The notes under the pieces: generated by a model
Databases searched by the model: none
What the model was told of the DNA's origin: nothing
Seen by the model: the letters and a program-made list of their open reading frames with translations, nothing else
Assembly: GCF_030272615.1 (NCBI RefSeq)
Contig: NC_081409.1
Span: 871,960,379-872,024,378 of the forward strand
Length of the DNA: 64,000 nt
From: Cryptomeria japonica
Lineage: Eukaryota; Streptophyta; Pinopsida; Cupressales; Cupressaceae
Direction of reading: 5' to 3'
Shown here: positions 34,958 through 47,070 of the stretch, in pieces
Position numbering within the stretch: position 1 is the stretch's first letter
Layout of the letters: every line of letters starts with the position of its first letter
Made by a program: the position numbers and the translations under genes

Positions 34958-35375
34958 ATGGATAAGACAGCTGATGAACTTGGTGGACTATGGCAGATGG
35001 AGTTTGATGGAAGCTGCGCTAACTCCAGTTCTGGAGCAGGGGTGGTTTTGCTATCACCAACTGGTAATATTTTTCCCTTTTCCTTCAAGTTGGATTTTAA
35101 AAACACTAATAATACTGCTAAATATGAGGCACTATTATTGGGATTAAGTGAGGCTAAATGTAAAGGAATTAAGTTTCTTAAAGTCAAAGGTGATGCTGAG
35201 TTAATTGTTAGGCAGGTGAGGAATGTTTATACGGTTAAGAATGACAGGTTGAGGCATTACAGAAATAGAGTTTGGGATGAGATAGAATTCTTTGATGCCT
35301 TCTCGATTGAAGCAATTCCGAAAGAACAAAATAGTAGGGCAGATTCATTGGCCGTGTCTGCCTCACTTTTATTAC
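34958..35375 (+). pseudogene. Element C archaeal-type RNase H, placed between protease and RT
   Basis: ATG 34958. LWQMEFDGSCANSSSGAG (first Asp at 35006), NTAKYEALLLGL (Glu at 35126), KVKGDAELIVRQV (Asp at 35192) and NSRADSLAVSAS (Asp at 35342) give the full four-residue RNase H set, in the style of the second RNase H of Tat elements (13145 in B, 62190 in D). Here it lies upstream of RT in the same frame, while a normal RNase H follows RT. The domain itself has no stop. It could supply the RNase H activity normally placed next to integrase. Confidence 0.85.
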
Positions 35376-36700
35376 CACATCTAGATTTTAAAGATAACTC
35401 ATATAGGATTGAAATGATCTATAGGCCCAGTGTTCCCGATAATGTAGATCATTGGCAGGTTTTTGATGCAGATGCACAGATCAAAGATTTCCTAGAATGT
35501 GCTCAATCATTTTCTCAGTCATATTTTGAAGGCTCTGAGAGTGTTTGCAAAGAGTTCAGTCCAGACCCAGAGATAGATCCTACAAATAGCTTTATTCAGC
35601 TCAAAGGCAACAAGATTCCTAGGGGATTAGTGACTCTGGAGAGATTTTTCACTAGAGATGATGCATTCATAGGTAATAAAGTTCCCAAGGATGATGAGAA
35701 AGGAAATTGTGAGAAAATAAACTTGGGAGATGAAGCTAATCCAAAAGAAGTGACAATCGGTCGGTGTTGTTCTGCAAAGGAAAAGAGACCACTTGGTATA
35801 CTGCTTAAGGAGTACATTGATGTTTTTGCTTGGTCTTATGATGATCTGAAGGAGTTTAGAAATGGACATTTTCAACATCAGATTCTGCTGAAGCCAGGCA
35901 TCTCTCCTTTTAGGCAAAAATTAAGGAACTTTAATCCCATCATTGCGGATGCAATTTCTAAGGAAGTTGAGAAAATGCTTAAGGCCTGAATCATATACCC
36001 AATTCACCATTCCACCTGGGTAGCTAACATTGTACCCGTAAGAAAGAAAAATGGGGAAATTCGTATCTGTGTTGATTTTCAAAATTTGAATCAAGCAAGC
36101 CTGAAGGACAACTACGCCTTACCAAATATGGATCACATTTTACAGACAGTGTCTAGGTCGGAGATGATGTTGATGTTGGATGGTTTTTCTAGTTATAATC
36201 AGATATCTGTAGCAGAACATGAGCAGCACAAGACAACATTCATCACTCCATGGGGAACATTCACATACGACTGCATGCCTTTTGGTTTAATAAATGTCGG
36301 AGCCACTTTTCAAAGGGCTATGGATTCCTCTTTCAAGGATTTTTGAGATAGAATAATTGTAGTTTATCTGGATGACCTCACGGTGTTTTCAAAAAAAAGG
36401 ATAGATCATTTTCGGGATTTGAGTGCAGTATTACAGCATTGTCGTGAACATGGGATTTCTCTGAATCCTAAGAAATCAATTTTTTGTGTCACAGAGGGCA
36501 AATTGTTAGGACATATTGTCTCAAAAGAGGGAGTCAAGATTGATCCTAACAGGGTTAATGCAATTCAACGTCTCAGTTTACCCTCTAGCCGGACTAGAGT
36601 AAGATCGTTCTTTGGTCAAGTGAATTTCCTGAGGAGATTTGTTCCAAAATTTGTTGAGACCACAAAACACATTGTTGGCTTGCTAAGTGAGCAACATCCT
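35376..36700 (+). pseudogene. Element C linker and reverse transcriptase
   Basis: A linker of about 130 codons without known fold, then from about 35780 KRPLGILLKEYIDVFAWSYDDL, IVPVRKKNGEIRICVDFQNLNQAS, MLDGFSSYNQISVAEHEQHKTTF, CMPFGLINVGATFQRAM and the catalytic box YLDD at about 36366, then GISLNPKKSIFCV and LLGHIVSKEGVKIDP. Stops at 35987 and 36344 are the only breaks. Gypsy-type RT. Confidence 0.9.
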
Positions 36701-37150
36701 TTCAAGTGGACCGAAGAAGCCAAAAATGCTTTCAAGAAAATTAAAGGATCAGTTGCAAATGTGCCCACTCTTGTTAATCCAGATTTCATGAAGGATTTCA
36801 TTCTGTATTGTTATGCATCTGATCATACTATGTCTGGAATTCTATTGCAGTTGGATGAACATGGGGCTGAAATGCCTATAGCATTCATGAGTACTCCGCT
36901 CAAGAAGCATGAGCTCAAATATTCACCTATGGAGAAACATGCATATGCTATTGTAAAAGCCATGAAACAGTTTTGATATTATATCTTGCATTCTCACTCT
37001 GTGGTTTTTGTTCCAGATTCAGCCGTGAAAAGCATTCTGACTCAACAGAAGGTTGGACTAAATAAGTGAGCAACATGGGTGACAAAAATCCAGGAGTATG
37101 ACTTAGATATTCGCCCTATGAAGACAATTAAAGGGTAGGGCTTATGCAAG
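36701..37150 (+). pseudogene. Element C RNase H (after RT)
   Basis: FKWTEEAKNAFKKIK, then FILYCYASDHTMSGILLQ with the first Asp, KYSPMEKHAYAIVKAMKQF with the Glu, and the tether region IQEYDLDIRPMKTIKG. Stops near 36974, 37067 and 37136. This is the ordinary gypsy RNase H, so the element has two. Confidence 0.8.
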
Positions 37151-38479
37151 TTGATAGCGGAGAATGAGGTGGAAACTGAAGCAAAGTTACCATTAACTCT
37201 TTTTGTTGGATTGCAGGATACTTGGTTCTCTGATGTGGCCTACTATTTAACTTATGGTAGTTGCCCAGATCATCTATTGGCTAAAGAACAAAGGAATTTA
37301 AAATTAAAAGCTGCAAAGTATGTAATTTGGCAAGATGTTCTATACAAAAGGGGGTTAGATGGAACATACCTAAGGTGTGTAGATAAACCTCAACAGTAAA
37401 AGCTCCTGGAAGTTTATCATGGAGACATTTGTGGTGGACACTTTACATCATCTGTTACTGCTTTCAAAATTCTAAGAAATTGTTTTTATTGGCCCAGTAT
37501 GTTTCGGGATGCCTATATTCACGTAAAAGAATGCGAAAAATGTCAATTGTTTTCTAGGAAGCCACATTTAGCAGCACTGCCTCTAAGGCCTATAGTGATG
37601 GATGAACCTTTCACACAGTGGGGCATTGATTTCATAGGTCCAATAAACCCTCATTCTAGTGCGGGTCACATGTATATTTTGACAGCTACTGACTGCTTTA
37701 CAAAGTGGGTAGAAGCCATTCCCACCAAAAAGGCCAATTCAAAGATTGTGTGTAGTTTTCTCATGGATTACATCCTAGTCCATTTTGGGGTACCCCAGAA
37801 AATTGTGATAGATAATGCATCATATTTCTCCTCTGAAGAGTTGACCATGTTTTGCTATGATCATCAAATTTCACTCTCACATTCTTCTGATTATTTTCCA
37901 TAGGGAAATGGTTTGGCCAAATCTAGCAACAAGAATTTGATAGTCATCATGAAGAAGCTAGTTGACGAGAATACTAGGAATTGGCATAACAAGTTATATG
38001 AGGCTTTATGGGCGGACAGGACCACACCCAAGAGGGTTATTGGGATGACACCTTTTGAACTTGTGTATGGTATAGGAGCAAAAATTTCTTTGCCATTGGA
38101 ATTATTAGCAACCAAGCTGCAAACAGTAGTGGAAGATTCCTTCTTTCAAAATGCTTTGGAGAAAAGAATCATGTATCTGACAAAGTTAGAAGAAGAGAGA
38201 GAATTGCTAGTGGATAGGATTTCAGAACATCAGAGCCGAGTAAAGAATATTTTTGACATGCGAGCTCGACCAAGAGGTTTCCTAGTAGGAGATGAGGTGC
38301 TACTATGGGACAAAAGGAAAGAGTCTAAAGGTGCTCATGGCAAGTTTGATTCATTGTGGAAAGGTCCTTTCAGAATTTGTGAAGCAGTAGGACAAAATGC
38401 ATTCAGACTCGGCTATGCTGATGGAATGATCATGCCTTATACCTATAATGGGCAATATCTCAAGCTCTATAAATTGTAA
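37151..38479 (+). pseudogene. Element C integrase
   Basis: Zinc module YHGDICGGH with ECEKCQ is complete. The core has GIDFIGPI, ATDCFTKWVEA (first Asp kept), IVIDNASYF (second Asp kept) and GNGLAKSSNK, in which the catalytic Glu has become Lys. FELVYGIGAKISLPLE and the C-terminal VGDEVLLWDKR, KFDSLWKGPFRI, NGQYLKLYKL follow, ending with TAA at 38479. Stops at 37397 and 37901. Confidence 0.9.
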
Positions 38480-38628
38480 GTCCAGTGTTTGAGTCACTTG
38501 TACATAGTAGTCTAGGTATTTTTGGTTGTGCTCTTAACCCTTTCCCCATGGTTTTATGTTTTACGAAACCAGAGTCTGTGAGTTCTTTGCATTTTCTTTT
38601 GAAAAATGCAATCCCCAGTCAGAGCCAA
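38480..38628 (+). other. Short 3' untranslated stretch of element C
   Basis: No gene. A polypurine tract would be expected directly before 38629, but the bases there (CAATCCCCAGTCAGAGCCAA) do not form one. Confidence 0.5.
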
Positions 38629-38716
38629 TGTTACCGCGTCATTTATTCTTCATGCCGAGAATGGGTCATATTTTCCTCTTTTATGTTGGAGTCCTAGTTC
38701 ATACCATATTACCTTG

Positions 38717-39094
38717 GTTCAAGTCCTTAAATGCGGCCTCAAGTCCTTTCTCTAGTCATTTTTGTTCAAGTTTGCATAATTCATTGTACTCCTTGAATGC
38801 GTCGAACCGTTTTGAACTAGGTTCAAGATGTTCATTTAGGTTCAATAGGTTCCGAAGTGTTCAGAAAAGGTTCTTTGTACTAACATTTTCTCTAAGTTTT
38901 TGCAGCGGCTCTTTAATAAAGTTTTTCTTGTTCGGTGATATAACATTTGTGTTGAACTTGTTGAACTAAGTTCAAAGAGTTCAAATATATTCAACGTGTT
39001 CAACATGGCAAAGTGGTCAACAGTTTGACGCGGCATACATCTTGAACTACTTAAACACTCAAGAAGTTGGTTCAAGATGTTCACAAGGGTTCAA
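38717..39094 (+). repeat. GTTCAA/TTGAAC array in 3' LTR of element C
   Basis: Nine GTTCAA and four TTGAAC in 378 bases. Lost sites compared with the left LTR are single changes such as TTGAAT or TTAAAC. Confidence 0.8.
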
Positions 39095-39574
39095 TGCTAG
39101 TGGGTTCCGTGGTTTCTAATGTTTTGAGAAGTGCATTTATTGCTAAATACGGAGAGGCAGAACCATATTGTAAAATGATGTCATTCTTTGGCTTTTTCAA
39201 AGTAAGTGAACATTTCGAGAACTAGCAGTTTCTTAAAGTATGCCACCATGCATTCAATGCATGCGTGCGGGGGTCTAATCTATCAATTTGTCGCGTTTGG
39301 AATGAAATTGTGAAATCATTGCATTTAATGTGTCTGTATTATTTCCTTTCTTTATAAGGTATGAAAAACATTTGTGTCCTGCGTTTGCTCTTGCTACTGG
39401 ATTTGTGTTTATATTGTCCCTGGATAGGAGTTTTTCTTGCTGCTAGTTGTCATCCGATTATACAGCTGTGAAGGTGAGTCTTTCCTTATTTTCTCCAGTG
39501 TTTTCCCTTGCATTTTCTCTCATATAGAGGTTTCGTTTCACTGCAATCAAGTTTGGGTTTCTTGTTTTGAAATC

Positions 39575-42500
39575 ATGAAGTCCACCCTGCACTTGTTTGG
39601 AAACGTCTTTAGTATGGCATCCACAAAAGCCATAGTTAGTGATACTGACCTGAAGTGTGAGAACCTTGAAGATTTGAAAGAAAGGGTGTTCAGGGGTGTT
39701 GATAAGTCTTTTTGTATAGAGATTTTGAGTAGTGGACTTTTAGAAGCTGCAGCCTTTCCTCCAGCAATTCCTTGTCTAGAGCTTGTTCGAGAGTGTATTG
39801 CTAGATATGACCCCGTATCTGAAAAAATTAAAAGAGATAACGGTGAAACCCTTCTCTCCATTAACCGCGAAGTGATTTCTTTGGTGTTCAAAATACCAGA
39901 TTATCAGTTTTCTAATTTCTCCCTTGCTCAGTCAATTAGTGAGTTCAATGCAGATAGAGCTGGACATAGGAATAATGTGGCAAAGTTTTGGTTGAAAGTT
40001 CCTCAGAGGGGTGGTTCTAGACTGCCTAAAAATCCTAACAAGAACCACATGTTGCCACATATCCATGATGTAATGCTTCTGTTGCATCGAGCCAGAGGTT
40101 CTGCTGAAGCTTATAGCTTTAATGATTGGATATATTGCTATGTACAATTGGTTCTGGAAGGAAAACAATATCTGGATTGGGCGGAGTTAATTACTGATTC
40201 GATGAGGGAGCAGTTGAGTCTAGCCAAGCAATTTCAACAAAACTTCTTCATGTCCTCATATCTTTTTTATTGTCTGGCCTGTGTTAAGGAGTTAACGAGC
40301 AGACCCAAGCAGCCCACTGAGGAAGATGTTTTGGTGTATGAGTTTTATCCAATGCTACAAAAAGACAATGCCCTACAAGATTTCAGAAGGGTACATAATG
40401 CATTCCTAGGTGATATGTGTCATGAACTGAAAGGTACAAAAGCCAAATGGATTTCAGATGATGCACAGTCCTTGATTAAGAAGTTCAGAAGCTTTTATAT
40501 CTAGTTCCCAAGCTTTTTCTATATACGAGTGGGAGGCTTTGAAGAGGAACCCTTCAAGCTTCCGCATTTCTGTTTTGATTGTTTTGTTCTAGTAGAAGTA
40601 TGCAGACAACTAACTTCCATGGTCAAGAAGGCACAGCCTAAGGATAAGTGGGAAGGTCATTTTCCAATACATTTGGGAGTGTTATCCTGTAATTCAATGT
40701 CTGATGCACTAAGTATAGGAGCAAACCTTAGAAATTTTAATTTCTCTCTATATGCTGAAAGAAAAGGGTTTGACAACAAAGGATTTTCATGGAGCCTTGG
40801 CTTAATGCCTTATCTTCCCATGCCACAGTTAGAAGATTTCTGGGAAGACTGTTCAGATGAACTTGAAGTCTTCAAAAGAGAAAATATGAGACTGGTGTTG
40901 GAATAGGTTATTTCTCTGCAAATAAAGATAGATATTAAAGGGCTTGAAGAAGATTATCTTGAATTGTTTGAACTAGGATATTTAGCCCATGCAGAGATTG
41001 AAATGCCCCCAATGAATTGGGATGAAGAGGAAAATGATGACATTCAATCGAGAACTGAATGAGTTCTAAACAGAACAGTGGCATGGGTGGTCAAGAAGAA
41101 AGCAATGAAGCTAGATGCCAAGCCTCTTTCTACGAGAAGTATGTCTTCACCAAAACATCCTTCTAATAGTTCTCTTGTTCGTGCAGGTAAGGAAATCAAG
41201 TCAGCTCAGCCTAGACGCAGACCTAGCCCAACTCTGGATTTCAGTAACCCTCGACATACTCAATCACGTAGTGTCACCCAGAAGAGGATGGACCAGGTCA
41301 AGGATATGGGAACCAAAGATGCCATGCTTGAAGCTCAGATCTTTGAAATTGAAGATTTGGATGGTGAAGTTGCTTGTGCTCTGGACTCCCAAATGGTGAC
41401 TGTGGCTATGACGCCACCCCCAAAGATGATTGAAGAAACTTCTCATTCTGCTACGACTCCTAAATGGTTAACAACCTCAGTGAACAAGAAAAGGAGCTTT
41501 CTTCCTGTGACCATTCCAATTCAGGAGATGGTTGCCAAGTACTCTGAGAAGAATCCAAAGCCAAAGATGTTCAAGACCACCACACACCTAAACAATGATG
41601 AGGAAACTAGTAAATGGATGGCAAAAATTGCTTCTTACAAACCAAAGGATGAGAACAAAGAGGTTGGTTCTAATGATTTTAAAATAACAAAAGTAGAGTT
41701 GGGAAAGATGAGCAGGGACACAGATAACCATTTTTTCCAAGTGTCAGCGAAGAAGATGCTTACCCGGTTAGAGAAGGATGGATGGGAGAAAAGAGAACTT
41801 AAAAGACATATAAGTGTTTTGGCTCAGTTCATCGATAGCATCGGTTGCCTTGGAGCAATGCCAATATCCCATGCCACTAAGAATTTTGACCCAACTTCTC
41901 TAGAAAACAAGAAGTTGATGATTCAAGTTCAATGGGCTAAGAGCATCGCTGAAGCGGTTGAAAAATGGATTGAACAAGTAATCAAAGATGGTGAAAAATA
42001 CATTACCGACTCCCAGAAGTTGTGTGATGAGGTACAGGGCCTGATTTCTGAAATCCAAAATCAGCTTGTACCATGGCAGAAAGAAGAGCACAAATGGCAA
42101 AATGTCCTGCCTCTGTTTACCAAAATCGAAGAGTACGGAATTACCAGATTTCTGATAGAACATTCAATTAAGCTGCTATCTGATGAATGCCAACTTTTCA
42201 TGCTTAAGAAAAATATCATGTGGTGGGTGCTCACCTTTCAATCGGTAATCACGGATGCAAAAACCTCCGTCTATGAACTCCAGGATTTACAAAGTAGTAT
42301 TGTCAAAGATAATAAAGTGGTTAATCTCGATCATGACTGGGAACTAGGAATCTATGGGGCAAGTACATAGGAAGCAGTCAAGTCATTCCAGTTGAACATG
42401 GAAAAGATTAGAGTTAGGAGTAGTTTCACGCCGGAGGATATAACCAAAGTGGCTAGGATCGAATCTATGGTTTTCATTGGGAATGATCAGCTACTGAAGC

Positions 42501-42652
42501 ACTTAGAGAAAATGGTGCAACACAGGTGGAATAAAGAGGTGGCAAAGGCGAAGCTTAATGCAATGAAAGTCCCAAGCCAATCAATGATCCAAGAACTCAT
42601 GGCTGCTCATGATGCTCGTGAAGACAGAGAAGAGGATGATGATGAGATATAA
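39575..42652 (+). pseudogene. LTR-encoded ORF of element C, copy 2 (about 1,025 codons)
   Basis: ATG at 39575, equal to 28585 in copy 1, to TAA at 42652. Stops at 40502, 40904, 41060 and 42368 only. Those at 40904 and 41060 are shared with copy 1. A three-codon insertion (RLPKNP region near 40020) distinguishes it. A frame of 430 codons (41078-42370) is free of stops here. In-frame sequence upstream to 39437 lacks homology to an ATG start in copy 1, so the ATG at 39575 is preferred. Confidence 0.75.
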
Positions 42653-43589
42653 CATAATGCATCCGCTTTGGGCTTGTTTTCTTTATTTAAAAAAAAAAAC
42701 ATTTTTCATAGTTATGCAAAAACTTCGGGACAACTATCCCAAAATACTTTCTGTTGGTTTCGTAACTGTTTTATCAGGGAGTGGTCGAGTTTTCAGGGAG
42801 ACCCCCCCCATTTAGGCTATAAATTAAGTAGAACTGATGGTAGAAGGGTTAGATTTTTAGTAACTGATTTAAAAAAAAACTGGAACGTGTGTTTGTTTTG
42901 GTATTTTCTTATTCCTAATCAAAGGAGGAATCAGATGTTTGAAATCTGTGGTGGAAAAAGATTAGCAGATGTATCATTATGTCTTTGATTAGATAAAGAT
43001 ATATATATGAAATCTGGTGATATTGTTTTTGGGGAGAAGAAAGATCTGTGTATTTTGAATCCAAATAGATAGCATGTCTTTGCATATGTTCATCCGATCA
43101 AGAAACAATATTTGATTATTTCATTATAGTTTTCCTTATTCCTCTGATGTTATTTCCTTTGAATGTGTTGTTTACTCTGGAAAAGATTCATGTTTATGGG
43201 TGCATTCATTTTCTCTGAATCTGTTCGTCTTTATTTGGAAGAAGTATACTGAACTTTGTTTCAATTATTGTAATTACCTACTTTGAAAATTAAGAAATAG
43301 TTTCCATTATTTATGAGATATGAGAAAAGTTATAGCATTTCATCCAAGAATGATATAGGTGGTCTTATATGCTTTCTGGCTAAAAGCTTTCATTTGAATA
43401 TAAATATAAAAACAAAAACACACTTTATGAAAAATCTAGATAGGGAGTTGTACCTAGGCAAAAATTTAGAGGGAGGTGATTGAACAAACACCTACTCAAC
43501 TATTCAGTGAACCATTTGTTCTTGAAAGAAGGTAACAGAGTCCTAAAATTAATCATTTAAATGCAAAGAGCAAAATCTGTTCACTAAAA

Positions 43590-43594
43590 GGACC
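43590..43594 (+). repeat. Target site duplication, right of element C (GGACC)
   Basis: Exact copy of 27635-27639. Confidence 0.9.
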
Positions 43595-44480
43595 AATGCA
43601 AGAGAACCAAAAAATCTAAAGATCTTAATTGTAGGTTTGTTATTAGTCCAAGATTGAAAAGGAGTCACCCTCTACACAACTTTGTGGCAAGCTTAATTCT
43701 ATTTGTAACACACACAATTAGTAGCTTTGTCTATTGTTGAGGTTCCAATGATTTGGAGTGTACCATATATTTTTCCATCTCCTTCAAGGACCTACTATTG
43801 CATTCTATGACACCATTTTGTTGGTAATTGTATGGAATTACTTGTTAATATTAATACCTTTTAAAGGATAGATTTATTCAAATCTATTGTTAAACATATT
43901 CACCCTCATTCTTTGTACACACAATATTGATGAACTTCATTGATTTTTTTCTCTACAAAATGTTAAAAGTCCTAAAAATTCTTAAAGACCTTATTCTTAT
44001 TTTTGAGAAATTAAACCTAAGTGTATAAGAAAAATTATCATTAAATGTCAAGACATATCAAGCCTTATTGAAATATCATTATGGCAATGGTCTTTCCAAG
44101 TCACTATGTACTAACTCCAATAGTTGTATAGGAATACATTTCTTTCCTTTATCATATTTCTCATTAGGATGCTTACCAAGAATGCATCCTTAGAAAAATT
44201 CATAAAAAATTCAAATAGAAGGCAAGCCCAGAATCACCTCTTGTTGACTAAGCTTCATCTTCATCACCCATGAAGCTTGTTCTTCATCAATTTTTGCATA
44301 TTATTGATTTTCCACTTCCTATATTGATTAGGATTGTACTAGATTGGTTTTTGGCATCATAATGTTTCATGGACATGGCAACATTTGACTAGTTTCCAAA
44401 TGCACACAATATTTGGATTTAGATTCCTACTACTTTCACTTAATGGGAGTGACTTTTCTTATCTCCAATGGATTAGTTCT
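43595..44480 (-). pseudogene. Copia F, part 1: integrase (minus strand)
   Basis: Read from 44480 down on the minus strand: a pre-integrase segment with CILGKHPNEKYDKGK, then LLELVHSDLERPLP, YVLTFNDNFSYT (core start, first catalytic Asp replaced by Asn), then YQQNGVIECNSRSLKEMEKY with the catalytic Glu, MVHSKSLEPQ and TKATNCV-like sequence at about 43700. Frames change several times. It continues, across element C, at 27634. Confidence 0.7.
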
Positions 44481-44637
44481 TCCTAAGGGGAGAAATGTTG
44501 TTTGTAGATAGTGGATCATGTTCTATTCTTAGGGTTTCATCATTGACACAAGAGCTACTTCTTCATTGGGTGGATTCCTATCTTGTTTTTCTCTCTATTA
44601 TATGCCAATATTTTTTATCATTTAGATATTGTCATGT

Positions 44638-44765
44638 CTTTAGTGATGGTGTTTATGGGACTTTCTTTTAAAGATGAAATAAAGGTGGTGTCCCATGGAT
44701 GGGTTTTAAGGACTATTTTTATGGGGCAAGAGGCCCCTTGAGAGAAAAAATGTTACATTATTATA
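44638..44765 (+). repeat. Direct repeat, copy 1 (with 47530-47655)
   Basis: Both copies begin with AGTGATGGTGTTTAT and share TGTTCCATG/TGTCCCATG, AAGACTATTTT-like and CCTTTGAGA stretches over about 125 bases, with clear divergence. They lie 2.9 kb apart in the same orientation. Confidence 0.6.
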
Positions 44766-46129
44766 AAGTACAAAGTTGTGTCACACTTTTATAAAGGAAA
44801 GGGTCAATGCTGATTCATTTTTTAAAATTAAATCAATAGGAAGTGAAATATATGTTTTGAATTTTGAAATGATGTAAACAAATAAAATTTATATTCTTAT
44901 GTCTATCTTATGTTTATAATTTTAACAAAAATTTAAAAAATTATTTGAATGTAAATTTTTATAAAGTAAACACTATAATTTAGTTGCTAAAAAAATGTTG
45001 AAATTGAAGTTACACAAGCCACCACACTTTATTTAGTAAATTTTACCTTTTTTTATTGATTTTTGTTTTGTATATTCATAACTTGAAACTTTAGTGCAAG
45101 GATATATTTTTTACTATTTTTTATAAATAGATATTTTTCAATAAATTTGACAAGTTGTGTGTGTTGAAATATAACTCTTTCCAATTTCCACCACCTTTTT
45201 TCTTAATTATTTATCCAAATTAGAAAATAATTATATCATCTTGACATAGATTCTCTTCTATACTGCATCATATTTTTTTCAAATTTTTTAAATAAATTTT
45301 AGTATTTTTCCTTGACAAGGTAATCAACCTTTTATTTTAGTGCTAATGACTTACTTTCAATAAAAATAAAATACAAAATATAAAAAACTAATTATAATAT
45401 TAAAATATATATTTTGGAAAATTCACATATAGATCTATAAAAAGGTATTTTTACATTTAAAAAAAATATTATTTATAAGAGTAGGAGTTATTGAAACATC
45501 GAGTTTTTTTTTTTTGTGATTAGAGCAAAAGTAGTATAAAATATACATTTAGTAGACACTTCCAATTAGAAAAGTTGTAGCCCATATATAATTTATCTAT
45601 AATGAATACATAAATTGGAGCCCTTAATTTTTAATTTTTAATTCTAAGTATTTTCATTTGAGGTAGGGCTAGATATTTTCCCCACCAACTTAAGAATTTT
45701 TTTTATCACTTGTCAATCATATAGAATTTTTAGATTCCTGCCAAGTATTCTAGGAAAGTCTTTGGAAGGAAAATTATAAATATTTATCCTTTTTAATCTC
45801 TTTGTTTGCAAGGCAATTAGAGAGTGGTATACAAACTAAATAACAACAAAAAAATGACATATACTTTTAATTATTATCCCTATATTTCAAAGATAAAATT
45901 TATTTTATCAATTTATATTTACTAACCTATTATTCCATAGAGCTTATTGAATGTAATTTTTCTTTTGTTAAGGTTTTCATGTGTATTTTAAATATTTGAG
46001 CATAACAAAACATAAGCATCAAAATTTGCAACAATTTAATTGAAGCTCTTTGCACTTTTTATAGTGGGTATGTAGACACTGAATTGAAGTCTCCCACACA
46101 ATATATTTGAACATTGGTGTGTCTCATTT

Positions 46130-47070
46130 TTTCAATCATTTTATATGTACCATGAGACCATTAGCTTCTATAAAATTCAAAACTTAATTGTAAATTTTAG
46201 AATTTAAACTTTTAAGGTTGAGCTGCACTATATAAAATTTAAAGGGGTCTTTAAAATATTCTTACAAAAATATCAGCAAAACCCACTAAACTTTTTTATA
46301 ATATACCTCTCTATGACACCGCAACCTAAGTGTATGACTTTCTCTCTAAAAACTGAAGTTGTTAGACCATCAGTTTCAATAAATTTCAAAACATAACTTT
46401 ACATTTTAAAACTTAAACTATTAAGCTTAAACTACACTACAAAATTCATGCGACCATCAGCTTTATAATATTCCTAAAATATTTCAAAACCTACTAAATC
46501 TTTTTTAAAATCCTTAAACTACACTATAAAAGTCATGAAACCATCTCTTAAGATGGGGCAAAATGTACCATTATGGTTTACTTGCCTCGCTATTATTCTA
46601 AATATATTTTATTGGGAAGTTTTCTTTTTTAATTTAAATATTTCTTAAGCATCAAAATTTGAAATGATTTAATTGAACCTATTTAGGCTTTGAATTGTAG
46701 ATATCTAGACACCAAATTGAACTTTCTCTACACAAAATATTTTAACATATTCTATATCAATTTTTTTATCATTGTATATGAACCATGAGTTCACCGACTT
46801 TTTTAAATTTCAACACTTATATTTAAATTTTAAAATTTAATCTTTTAAGATTAAGCTGCAGTAAGCAATTTATAAAAAACTTTAAAATATTCTTTAAAAT
46901 CTCAATAGAACTAAATTCTTTTAGAATATACTTTATCATGATACCACAATCTAAATATACATTTTTTCTTAAAAATAAAATAAGTAGACCACTAACTTCA
47001 ATAAATTTCAGATTGTAAACCACACTACAAAAGTTATGAAACCATAGATTTCAATTCTTCCAACGAATTT
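46130..47070 (+). repeat. Degenerate units with CACTACAAAATTCATG and ACCATGAGACCATCAG cores
   Basis: Four or five units of about 100 to 130 bases share AACTTAAAC, AAGCTTAAACTACACTA and CCATGAGACCAT-like stretches. They correspond to the reverse complement of the tandem units inside the MITE-like element (24062-24186). Confidence 0.5.

Larger units (their letters stand above)
27640..43589 (+). mobile_element. Element C: Ty3/gypsy retrotransposon with 4.96 kb ORF-bearing LTRs
   Basis: Complete unit of 15,950 bases bounded by exact GGACC duplications. Two LTRs (4957 and 4961 bases) start TGTTACCGC; the left ends CTAACA, the right CTAAAA. The 6.0 kb interior holds primer site, gag, protease, archaeal-type RNase H, RT, RNase H and integrase. 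LTR mismatch over 300 aligned bases (28561-28860 against 39551-39850) is 15, of which 13 are transitions, so about 5 percent. It is inserted in minus-strand Copia F. No clear polypurine tract is visible before 38629. Confidence 0.93.
38629..43589 (+). repeat. 3' LTR of element C
   Basis: 4961 bases, start TGTTACCGC, end CTAAAA (the left copy ends CTAACA, so the terminal CA is mutated). GGACC follows. Same internal order as the left LTR. Confidence 0.93.
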
